Positions 1-6,415 of a stretch of 13,616 nt of DNA are shown in pieces. A program made the translations under genes and the position numbers. A model generated the notes under the pieces. It ran no database searches. It saw only the letters and a program-made list of their open reading frames with translations, and was not told the DNA's origin. Origin of the DNA: Candidatus Trichofilum aggregatum (GTDB taxonomy: Bacteria > Chloroflexota > Anaerolineae > Promineifilales > Promineifilaceae); contig JADJUV010000014.1 in assembly GCA_016716885.1 (NCBI GenBank), positions 1-13,616 of the forward strand. Reading direction: 5' to 3'. Every line of letters begins with the position of its first letter. The first letter of the stretch is position 1.

Positions 1-31
1 TTGCCGCTCTGAATAATGGCGATCGAAAGAG

Positions 32-259
32 TCAAACCAATTCCATTTGATCCACGGTGGGGTTGGTATAGGCCCACTTGCAAGAGCAGCCCGCCAGATT
101 ACAGGCCACATCTACCGAACATCGCTCGGCCAACACGCGATAGCTTCCAGTGTCCAGATATTCATTGGTGGTATAGGCCCGTAGCTCCTGAAGTTCGGCG
201 TGTTCTTGAATCAGTTCGCAAAATTTACTCTTGACCGTTACCCATTGTGTTGTTGACAT
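32..259 (-). CDS. Small cysteine-containing hypothetical protein (75 aa)
   Basis: I do not recognise a family. The open frame extends upstream to 373, but the ATG at 257-259 is preceded by a strong GGGAGG with a 5-nt spacer, so I place the start there and get 75 residues. The protein begins MSTTQWVTVKSKFCELI, is soluble-looking with no membrane segment or signal peptide, and has cysteines at about residue 13 and a cluster near residues 45-58 (C-S-V-D-V-A-C, then C-S-C-K-W). Clustered cysteines could bind a metal or form disulfides, which is an inference. It is the last minus-strand gene and is separated from the ABC ATPase by the plus-strand GNAT remnant, so an operon link is not supported. 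No frameshift is apparent. Confident that it is a gene because of the ribosome binding site; function unknown. Confidence 0.6.
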   Translation of the reverse strand: MSTTQWVTVKSKFCELIQEHAELQELRAYTTNEYLDTGSYRVLAERCSVDVACNLAGCSCKWAYTNPTVDQMELV

Positions 260-559
260 ATCTGCCTCCCGAATTGAACAGTAAAAAACTTTCCCAGCTT
301 CAGACTTTACCTTAAAACAATCCAGGGTCAGGCGACAGTGATAAATCGCTTGTTTGCTTATGCTAAACGTCACGGATGATCAATCGGCGTGGTTATGGCA
401 GGCTCCGGCTCCCTCTGATCATGCGGATTAAGGCCATCTGAGGGATGAGGTTGTCGAGTTCGCGGCCGCGTGGCAATATAGAAACCAATTATTCCGGACC
501 GTGGCGAGGTATCCTGCCCACCCATCGCCAGGGCTACACCCCATCTATGAGGTTACACG
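260..559. other. Spacer without a recognisable gene
   Basis: About 300 nt between the small minus-strand protein and the plus-strand GNAT remnant. It holds the ribosome binding sites of both neighbours, one CGCGGCCGCG palindrome (461-470) and a 6-bp inverted repeat TGGCGA/TCGCCA (502-507 / 525-530). The palindrome is otherwise seen only in coding sequence, so a decayed gene is possible, but neither strand gives a translation I recognise. Confidence 0.4.
265..270 (-). promoter_or_regulatory. Shine-Dalgarno GGGAGG that decides the start of the small protein
   Basis: On the minus strand GGGAGG lies 5 nt before ATG 257-259. No comparable site precedes the upstream in-frame ATG at 373, so the shorter 75-residue protein is preferred over the 113-residue reading. 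Confidence 0.7.
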
Positions 560-864
560 ATGATCCGAGGCGACCATATCAACTTACGCACCGTGCGTGA
601 ATCCGATTTCGACCATTTATTTGAACGCTGGAGCGATGTCGCCAACCGGGGCGACCATTACCCCATCATTCTACCTTCTCAGATAGATTTCAGAAGACGT
701 TTTCAGGAACACGGCCTGTGGGAAGAGACGAGCGGAACCTTGCTCATTTGGGACGATGAACAAATTATGGGGCTGATTGCCTTTTTTGGGCTATCTTCCA
801 TCGCGGCACGCACCATGATTTGGAGATGTTTTCGTTGTTGCGGCACGAGGTGAAGGGGCCGTGA
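560..864 (+). pseudogene. GNAT acetyltransferase (RimJ/RimL type) with internal deletion
   Basis: RimJ/RimL-like GNAT enzymes transfer acetyl from acetyl-CoA to an amine and are usually about 170-185 residues. Here the first 76 or so codons are a good N-terminus (MIRGDHINLRTVRESDFDHL ... QIMGLIAFF), with GAGG 7 nt before the ATG at 560. Just after the TTTTTT at about 791-797 the frame changes and codons 804-864 encode a typical GNAT C-terminus in another frame: IFHRGTHHDLEMFSLLRHEV, then KGP and stop at 862-864. The roughly 70 residues between, including the acetyl-CoA-binding R/Q-x-x-G-x-G/A loop, are absent. A single-base error cannot explain this; it is a genuine internal deletion or an assembly collapse. 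The product should lack cofactor binding. It is the only plus-strand gene here and converges on the ABC ATPase with 21 nt between stops. Confidence 0.8.
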
Positions 865-885
865 GGTGAGTGGACTGTAGCATCC

Positions 886-1922
886 TTACCCATCCACAGG
901 CAACAGCCACGTTTTGTCTGGCGGCAGGTACAGGTTAACCATATCGCCAGGGCAGAAGTGGGTAGCGTCGGAATCGGGAGAGCGCATTTCCAGGGGGATC
1001 GCGGCCGCATTCAGTTTCAGTTTGGTGTGTGTGCCCAGGTAGGTTTGGCTCACCACCCGGGCGGGCAAGCTGTTACCCCCCCCGTTTTGGCTGAGGCGCA
1101 CCTGCTCAGGCCGGATAGTCAGCCAGACGGGGCCATCCGGCAGAGGATGGCGCGGCCAGAAACAGCCCCAGTCCGTATGCACCCCTCACCTTCTTTCGTC
1201 CCCGGCAGAAAATTCACCCCCCAAAAATTGGGCTACCTGTAGAGAAGCCGGTTGTTCGTAGAAGGTTCGCGGCCGCGCCACTTCGATGCAACACCCCTCA
1301 AATAACAGGCAATCTGATCGGCCAAAATAACCGCTGTCTGCTGATCATGCGTCACCACCACCGTCGTCATGCCCGACTCACGTTGGAGATGGCGGATGAG
1401 TTCACGCATCTCGTCTTTGAGGTGAGCATCCAGATTCGAGAGCGGCTCATCCAAGAGAAGCAGTTCCGGCTCGATGATAAGGGCACGGGCCAGGGCCACC
1501 CGCTGTTGCTGACCCCCGGAGAGTTCACGCGGCCGCCGCTTTTCTAACCCTGGTAATTTCACTAAATCCAGCATCTCACTCACCCGGCTAGTTATCGTCC
1601 CCTTATTCAGCCCGCGCATCTTCAAGCCAAAACCTACATTCTCCCCTACGGTCATGTAGGGAAACAGCAAATGGTTTTGGAACACCATCACCGCACTGCG
1701 CTCCTCAGCCGGAATAGCCAACACTGATTGCCCGCCAAAGAGAATGTCGCCGCTGGTCGGCGCCAGCAATCCGGCCATCATCTTGAGAAGGGTCGTCTTG
1801 CCACAGCCCGACGGTCCCAACAAAGCCGTAATCTGCCCGGCGGGAATCGCCAGGGACACATCTTGTACGGCTGGGGTTTGGCCGTCGTAACTTTTGCTGA
1901 GGTGGTGGAGGGTGATGTGCAT
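886..1922 (-). CDS. ABC transporter ATPase with TOBE-like C-terminus (YnjD-like), apparent frameshifts
   Basis: ATP-hydrolysing subunit of an importer, expected at the inner face of the membrane with the two permeases encoded upstream. Visible motifs: Walker A GPSGCGKT (36-43), Q-loop Gln82, signature LSGGQQQ (134-140), Walker B LLLLDEP (154-160), switch His192. The ATG at 1920-1922 gives MHITLHHLSKSY. The 690-nt N-terminal frame ends at 1233, but the protein continues in other frames: ARPRTFYEQPASLQVAQF, VNFLPGTKEGEG, then WLTIRPEQVRL to the TAA at 886, a TOBE-like regulatory tail. Three 1-nt corrections (one C missing near 1308, one extra G in the run 1217-1222, one G missing near 1173) restore 345 residues, a usual length. 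E. coli YnjD lacks such a tail, so the YnjD label rests on context. Three GCGGCCGC sites lie within the gene. No Shine-Dalgarno; a heptamer array ends 8 nt upstream. Confidence 0.85.
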
Positions 1923-1930
1923 AAGAAGGT

Positions 1931-2040
1931 GGTGCGTGGTGCGTGGTGCGTGGTGCGTGGTGCGTGGTGCGTGTGGTGCGTGGTGCGTGGTGCGTGGTGC
2001 GTGGAAATCATCTTACGCCATACGCAACACGCAATACGTC
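1931..2040. repeat. GGTGCGT heptamer array (10 units) plus opposing ACGCNNN heptads
   Basis: Six perfect GGTGCGT units (1931-1972), a 2-nt GT interruption, then four more (1975-2002). After about 12 nt come ACGCCAT, ACGCAAC, ACGCAAT and ACG (about 2014-2038), which can pair imperfectly with the array. It fills the gap between the second permease (stop 2045) and the ATPase (start 1922). Read in the gene direction the units are ACGCACC. Confidence 0.95.
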
Positions 2041-2044
2041 TCCT

Positions 2045-2828
2045 TTATACCTTGCCGAATCCACCCAACGCCGCACTTTGTCCCGTTAAATACCGCGACA
2101 TCAGGAGCAAAAAGATGAGGGTTGGGGCCACAAAGACAATACTGAGGGCGGCAGTGATGGCGTTGTCGCCCGTTGGCAAAGGAAAAGAGCAAGATGGGCA
2201 AGGTAATGACGTTGCGGCCGCCGATGAGTAAGGTGAGCAAATATTGGCTCCAGGAGATGATAAAGGCGAACAAACTGCCCACAACCAGGCCGGGCAGGAT
2301 GGCGGGCAGGGTAATGTGCCAGAGCACTTGTCGCGGCCGCGCCCCCAACGAGCGGGCCTGCCCTTCAACATCCGGGTTGTAATTGGCAAACACCGAGGCC
2401 AGAATCAACACCATATATGGCGTCACCGGCACCAGATGGACGAGGATGACGCCTAACAAACTATCGGCCAGGCCGTAGCGGATGAAGGCCACATGGATGC
2501 CCATGGCCACGGCAAAGGGCAGTGGGGGGCCAGGATAAGAAATTGCACCCTGTTTTGCCCCGGAACTGGTGCAAGCCCAGACACCCCCGGCGGGTAGGCC
2601 GATGAGGATGGAGAGGAGTGTGACCGCGGCCAACGACCAACACGCTATTCCCCAACGCCTCTAACACCTGCGACCCCGGCCCCACCATAAGCCCCAGGCG
2701 CGGCCGCTCCATTCCGTCGGTAGCACCGCCGGGAAATACCACCGATGCGCCCACGACCACACAACCAATGGCAACAGGGGCAACAGCACACCGATGAAGA
2801 TAACAAGTAAGGCGAGTTTGCGAGTCAT
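2045..2828 (-). CDS. ABC transporter permease, second subunit (YnjC C-terminal-half-like), apparent frameshifts
   Basis: Membrane permease of the binding-protein-dependent importer. The start ATG at 2826-2828 opens MTRKLALLVIFIGVLLPLLP, a clear first membrane helix. The cytoplasmic EAA loop is GQARSLGARPRQVLWHITLP, which contacts the ATPase. Further helices follow, and the natural end is MSRYLTGQSAALGGFGKV with TAG at 2045. The reading frame changes six times, near 2693, 2630, 2586, 2551, 2526 and 2170, almost always in G or C runs. Correcting each by one base gives 261 residues, typical for such a subunit, with conserved sequence on both sides of every junction. I infer sequencing indels; true decay cannot be excluded. 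Its partner permease lies 2.6 kb upstream, separated by the halogenase-like and YdjM-like genes. Three GCGGCCGC sites occur in it. No Shine-Dalgarno is visible. Confidence 0.8.
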
Positions 2829-2832
2829 GCGA

Positions 2833-2932
2833 AACATTAGCGTTTATAGGTAATAAGAAATCTCACGCAAAGGACGCCAAGTCGCCAAGAGAAAACCTTT
2901 GCGGGCTTTGCGCCTTGGCGTGACATAATGTT
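2833..2932. repeat. Nested inverted repeat with CGCAAAG/CGCCAAG units
   Basis: Outer 7-bp arms AACATTA (2833-2839) and TAATGTT (2926-2932). Inside, TCACGC (2863-2868) and GCGTGA (2918-2923) start two arms of related short units (CGCAAAG, CGCCAAG, CGCCAAG against CTTTGCG, CTTTGCG, CTTGGCG). Lies between the YdjM-like gene and the second permease, about 35 nt before the permease start. Could act as an RNA hairpin or processing site; inferred. Confidence 0.75.
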
Positions 2933-2952
2933 AGTGCCGATAAACTGTATTT

Positions 2953-3013
2953 TAGATTGACGATTACCGGAGCCAATCAATCGTAAATCGTCAATCTACA
3001 ATCGTAAATTCCT
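2953..3013. repeat. GATTNNN heptad inverted repeat overlapping the end of the YdjM-like gene
   Basis: Left arm TAGATTGACGATT (2953-2965) is perfectly complementary to the right arm at 2986-2998, with a 20-nt loop. The right side continues to 3013 and is identical over 28 nt to 5416-5443. The stop codon of the YdjM-like gene (2996-2998) and its last residues RNLRL are encoded by this repeat. Confidence 0.9.
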
Positions 3014-3556
3014 GTTGCGCCACCAAAGTAGCACCAGCACCATATCCAGTAAATGTTCAAACCGGCGGAATTCGCGGCCGCGATGCTTTTCATCCCAATA
3101 ACTAATCGGCCCGGCAAACCGGGTCCGCCGGTTGAACGGATACAACAACAACGGCCCATCATCCACATGGGTCACAATATCCAAGGCCGAGTGCAAACCA
3201 CAGCCCGCCACCAACCAGAGTAATTTCCCGCCCCACCCTTTTCCCTGGCGCATAGCCCAATACCCCAGCAGCGCATAAGCCAAAATGAGCAACGGGGCAT
3301 GAAACAGGCTGGTCAAGGCTATCCACCAGCGGTTGTGAAAATAGAAATGGTTATAGGTCGGGCTACAGCGTGTTTTGTCAGGCAGATGCGGCCGCAACCA
3401 GCGCCGATCCACCACATACCCCACACTCAACAACCCCAACGGCACATCCGGCAACACCGCCCCCGCCACAAACGCCAGCCCCGGATCCACTCCAGTTTTC
3501 TGGCGCATCCGTTGGCCTAACACCGCCGTCAAAAGTAAATGGGTATAAGTTTGCAT
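2996..3556 (-). CDS. YdjM-type membrane protein (PF04307, putative metal-dependent hydrolase)
   Basis: 186 residues from the ATG at 3554-3556 (MQTYTHLLLTAVLGQRM). The upstream open frame is only translated repeat (THHAPRT units), so it is not part of the gene. Family features: N-terminal His near residue 6, GAVLPD (32-37), a His in SLFHAPL (residue 86), and the characteristic HSALDIVTH (122-130) followed by DDGPLLLYPF. Several hydrophobic segments around 25-45, 75-100 and 112-130 indicate a polytopic membrane protein; the acidic and His residues resemble a metal site. Function in this family is poorly defined and I assign none. It sits between the halogenase-like gene and the second permease. 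The tail RNLRL is encoded by the GATT heptad repeat, and the 5' leader is entirely a GGTGCGT-type array that abuts the ATG, so no Shine-Dalgarno exists. Two GCGGCCGC sites, encoding LRPH and RGRE. Confidence 0.75.
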   Translation of the reverse strand: MQTYTHLLLTAVLGQRMRQKTGVDPGLAFVAGAVLPDVPLGLLSVGYVVDRRWLRPHLPDKTRCSPTYNHFYFHNRWWIALTSLFHAPLLILAYALLGYWAMRQGKGWGGKLLWLVAGCGLHSALDIVTHVDDGPLLLYPFNRRTRFAGPISYWDEKHRGREFRRFEHLLDMVLVLLWWRNRNLRL

Positions 3557-3653
3557 GGTGCGTGGTGCGTGGTGCGTGGTGCGTGGTGCGTGGTGCGTGG
3601 TGCGTGGTGCGTGGTGCGTGCCAAAGCTATAACGAAACACGCAATACGCAACA
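3557..3653. repeat. GGTGCGT heptamer array (9 perfect units) plus opposing ACGCNNN heptads
   Basis: Nine uninterrupted GGTGCGT units at 3557-3619, then about 18 nt, then ACACGCAATACGCAACACG (3637-3655). Same unit and same architecture as 1931-2040. The array begins at the base next to the start codon of the YdjM-like gene (ATG 3554-3556), and the opposing arm reaches the stop codon of the halogenase-like gene (3658). Confidence 0.95.
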
Positions 3654-3657
3654 CGTT

Positions 3658-5356
3658 TCAACCTACTTTCTGCCGAAACTGCCGCCTCTGTCGCCATTTC
3701 AACATTAACGGCGCATAACGTATTTTTTCCTTCAGCCCAAACCGCAATAAATCCACCAGGGTCATCTCCCCAAAAAAATGCCGCCGATATTCGCCTGCCC
3801 CCATAAACCCCTTGTCCCGGCGCAGTAGACTCAGCCGGATTTTGTTGCGCGGCAGAGAAGTTTTCCCTCGCAGCAACGCCCGAAACGGCTCCGGCATCCA
3901 CGCCACCTGCGCATAAATGGCCCTAATTTCGGCCACCGCCCTATCCACCGCCGCCTCATCATGGGGATCAACCGCTTTCCACAATCTCATCCACCGCCTG
4001 GGCAATCGGCTCAAACGCCGGGAACCCACCACCCGCCAACTTCAGCCCCACCATCTGCCGGAAATACGCCTCACGATTCCCCTGAGCCTGGGCACGAATG
4101 AGGTTGAGTTTGAGATATTCGGTATACGCGCCCAACAACCACTGCACCGCATACACCTGCCACAACTTATAGTTACCCCACGATTTAAAGCTATTGGCGG
4201 TAAGTCGGTCGGCGGTGCGGACAAAATGGCAGGTCAACGTTTCCAACGGGGCAAACGCCTGCGGCGAGTAGTCGCCCGTTTTTTGTGCTTGCAGGAGTAA
4301 GTGCGCCAGCACCGCCGTTGAGGCCAGCGAGGTATACAATCCTTTTGAGTAAAGGGGATCAATAAATCCGGCGGCGTGCCCTAACAAGGCCCAGCGATGG
4401 CCTACCACCTGCTTTGTCGAATATTGAATCCGCCCCGTGCGTGTCCAATCCCGCACCGCCTGCCGCCCGCGCAGATGGGCATCCACGGTGGGGAACCGCT
4501 TAATGAAGTCAAAAAACTCCTCTTCCGGGGTCAGATCGGCGCGGATGGGGTACAGGCGCGGGTCTAGCTGTAACCCCACACTGCACAGCGGGTTGGTCGA
4601 GTCGGGGTGGTTATCGAAGGGGATGACCCAAATCCAGCCCCCCTCAAACACATGGTGCAACGTGCCTTCGGACATGCGGAAGGGTAAGCCGTAACTTTCT
4701 TTGGAGCCGCCCACCTGATGGTAACAGGGGACGTTGATCATGTGAGTGAAGATGGTGCGGGAGTGGGTTTGCTGGTTGAGATCGCGTAAGTCGAACTTGT
4801 CGGCCAGGAGTGATTTGTAACCGCCAGCATCAACCAGGTACGCGGCCGCGATCCTTTCCCCCTTCACCGTAATCACCTCAACCCCGTCCTCGTGCAATAC
4901 CACATCCTTCACCGGCGTGTTTTGCCACACCGTCGCCCCATACTGCACCGCCACCGAAGTCAGAAAATAATCCGTGTCTTGCCGGTGCAAATGCAACTCA
5001 TGGCCGTGCGGCTCCTTAGGAATCACCGCCTGGAGCGTGTGCTGTTTGTCATGGGGTTGGCCTGGTTCATGGTGCAAAAAGCCAAAATGCCGCTTCACCC
5101 CATGGGTCGTGCCATAAAACGCGGCGAAATTTTCCGAGCTAAAGTAAGCCATCTCCGGCACCTCAAACAAATCGGCCAACGCCCGCATCATCTCCGACGT
5201 TTCCAAAATGAGCGACTCGCCAATGGAGAAGCGCGGGTGGCTCTTGGCCTCAAAGATGACCACCTTCAACCCCTGCTTCGCCAGAATCGCCCCCAGCGTC
5301 GAACCCACAAAACCCGACCCGATAATAGCAATGTCAAATTGTGTTGGTGTATTCAT
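3658..5356 (-). CDS. Flavin-dependent halogenase-like FAD enzyme, one apparent frameshift
   Basis: FAD enzyme of the halogenase/geranylgeranyl-reductase type. The intact frame 5356-3968 gives 462 residues: dinucleotide-binding GSGFVGS (13-19), FSIGESLILETSE (43-55), a candidate lysine K88 in GVKRHFGF, the halogenase signature WxWxIP as WIWVIP (241-246), and the second FAD motif LLGHAAGFIDPLYSKGL. A further 100 or so residues (EAVDPHDEAAVDRAVAEI ... QRRQFRQKVG) continue in another frame to TGA at 3658. Removing one base from the T run 3976-3978 joins them into about 565 residues, close to usual halogenase lengths. WxWxIP and K88 suggest FADH2-dependent halogenation of a small or carrier-bound substrate, inferred; a reductase is the alternative. 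No flavin reductase or NRPS/PKS gene is in the window. One GCGGCCGC encodes AAA at 170-172. No Shine-Dalgarno; GATT heptads start 9 nt upstream. Confidence 0.8.
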
Positions 5357-5365
5357 AAATCATTT

Positions 5366-5443
5366 GATTTACGATTGACGATTGTAGATTTACGATTGAA
5401 GAGGCATCCCAATCCAATCGTCAATCTACAATCGTAAATTCCT
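5366..5443. repeat. GATTNNN heptad hairpin
   Basis: Five consecutive heptads GATTTAC, GATTGAC, GATTGTA, GATTTAC, GATTGAA (5366-5400), a 16-nt loop, then inverse heptads CAATCGT, CAATCTA, CAATCGT (5415-5435). Arms 5378-5398 and 5415-5435 pair over 21 bp with one mismatch. The right arm encodes the stop codon (5426-5428) and last residues of the first permease; 5416-5443 is identical to 2986-3013. Confidence 0.95.
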
Positions 5444-6292
5444 CGTGGCGTGCATATACACAAAAATCAGCCCGGCAATCACCGCCGAGATAATCACACT
5501 CAGGGCCATCGCTTCCGGGCGGGCTTGCAGGTCTACATCGGCGTAGAGACGATAGGCCAGCACCGGCAAGGCCGAGGGAAACCGTTGCCCCAGCAATAAT
5601 GGCACTTCAAAGGCCCCAAAGGTAAAGGCAAAAACGAGAATAGACGAGGAGACAATGCCCGGCGTGAGAAAAGGCAAAGTGACGTAGCGGAACCGTTGCC
5701 AGCGGTTGGCTCCCAACGTCCGAGCGGCATTTTCGTACTCATCCCCCACGGATTGCAGGTTGGCTAACAAGATAATACCCATGAAACAACTGCTCTTCCA
5801 CACATATTCCAGGATGATCCCCAGCGCGTAACGGTCATAAACCAGGGCCGGAAATTGAGCCGGAGTCTGGATGAATCCGGCCAGGTAGGCCAGCCGGGCC
5901 AGAAAACCGCTCTGGCTGAACAAAAACAGAATCCCCACCGCCCCGACCAGGTGGGGGATGGGGATGTTGAGTTGGAAGAGGACGGTGAAGAACCGTTTGG
6001 CCTGGAAACGCGGCCGCAATACCAACGCCCCCCCCACCGCCAACACCGTAGACAGGGCCGTGCTGGCGAAGGCAATCCAGGTGGTCAGCAAAAGCGACCG
6101 GTAAAACACCGGGTCGGTAAAAATGGCCCGGTAGGCCGCCAACGTAAACCCCGCTTCCCCCACCACCGGCAGATACCCCACACTCTGCACCAACGCCAAA
6201 ACCAACCCGCCACCAAATAGCAGGATGACCACCACCAGAGCCGGGGCCAGCATGAGGTAAGAACGGATGGGAGAGCGCTCAGCAGTCAGCAT
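5426..6292 (-). CDS. ABC transporter permease, first subunit (YnjC N-terminal-half-like)
   Basis: Intact 288-residue inner-membrane permease. The ATG at 6290-6292 gives MLTAERSPIRSYLMLAPALV. A first membrane helix is at about 13-37, with further helices near 66-92, 112-128, 156-178, 211-232 and 262-282. The EAA-type loop DEYENAARTLGANRWQRF (184-201), followed by RYVTLPFLTPG, marks contact with the ATPase. It follows the solute-binding protein in the gene order, as expected for an importer; E. coli YnjC is about twice this length and corresponds to two permease halves, here split. The final residues RNLRL and the TAG come from the GATT heptad repeat. The first codons MLTAE are part of a small TCAGC repeat spanning the start, and there is no clear Shine-Dalgarno, so an internal start at Met14 is possible. 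One GCGGCCGC (6010-6017) encodes LRPR. Confidence 0.85.
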   Translation of the reverse strand: MLTAERSPIRSYLMLAPALVVVILLFGGGLVLALVQSVGYLPVVGEAGFTLAAYRAIFTDPVFYRSLLLTTWIAFASTALSTVLAVGGALVLRPRFQAKRFFTVLFQLNIPIPHLVGAVGILFLFSQSGFLARLAYLAGFIQTPAQFPALVYDRYALGIILEYVWKSSCFMGIILLANLQSVGDEYENAARTLGANRWQRFRYVTLPFLTPGIVSSSILVFAFTFGAFEVPLLLGQRFPSALPVLAYRLYADVDLQARPEAMALSVIISAVIAGLIFVYMHATRNLRL

Positions 6293-6305
6293 GTCAGCCT
6301 ATCAG
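6279..6305. repeat. Short TCAGC-unit array over a start codon
   Basis: Four TCAGC units at 7- to 8-nt spacing (about 6279-6305), spanning the start codon of the first permease. It is a weaker member of the short-unit repeats in this window and lacks an obvious opposing arm. Confidence 0.6.
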
Positions 6306-6312
6306 CAAAATC

Positions 6313-6411
6313 GCCCGGCCATCGAATGACCGGGCTATAGGTACGAAGCCCTATCGGGCTTTCCAGGCCAAAGGCCTTCGTAATTTTAGCCCGGCGTCTT
6401 TAGCGCCGGGC
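6313..6411 (-). terminator. Cluster of four hairpins after the solute-binding protein gene
   Basis: Within 100 nt: GCCCGG (6313-6318) with CCGGGC (6330-6335), stem extendable inward to a CGA loop; an outer stem TACGAAG (6342-6348) / CTTCGTA (6376-6382) enclosing AAGCCC-TATC-GGGCTT (6346-6361) and AGGCC-AAA-GGCCT (6365-6377), which is three-way-junction-like; and GCCCGGCG-TCTTTAG-CGCCGGGC (6389-6411). The last begins 5 nt after the stop codon and is followed in the gene direction by TAAAATT, a weak terminator-like tract. It may limit read-through from the binding-protein gene to the permease. Confidence 0.7.
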
Positions 6412-6415
6412 GGGT

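Noticed and set aside
886..1182. Independent small gene
   Set aside because: It is the TOBE-like C-terminus of the ABC ATPase displaced by 1-nt frame changes.
1931..2002. GGTGCGT array as a CRISPR array
   Set aside because: Units are 7 nt and contiguous, with no spacers and no cas genes nearby.
1728..2231. Plus-strand ORFs rich in VVRGAWC or minus-strand THHAPRT repeats
   Set aside because: These are translations of the heptamer array joined to antisense of real genes.
886..2828. ATPase and second permease as true pseudogenes
   Set aside because: Every lesion is a 1-nt change, mostly in a homopolymer, and correction gives normal-length conserved proteins; sequencing error is simpler, though not proven.
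3557..3619. GGTGCGT array as plasmid iterons or an origin
   Set aside because: No replication initiator gene or DnaA boxes were seen; the arrays sit in intergenic gaps of an ordinary gene run.
3658..3967. Separate gene downstream of the halogenase
   Set aside because: It continues the halogenase C-terminus when one base of the T run at 3976-3978 is removed, and it has no start signal of its own.
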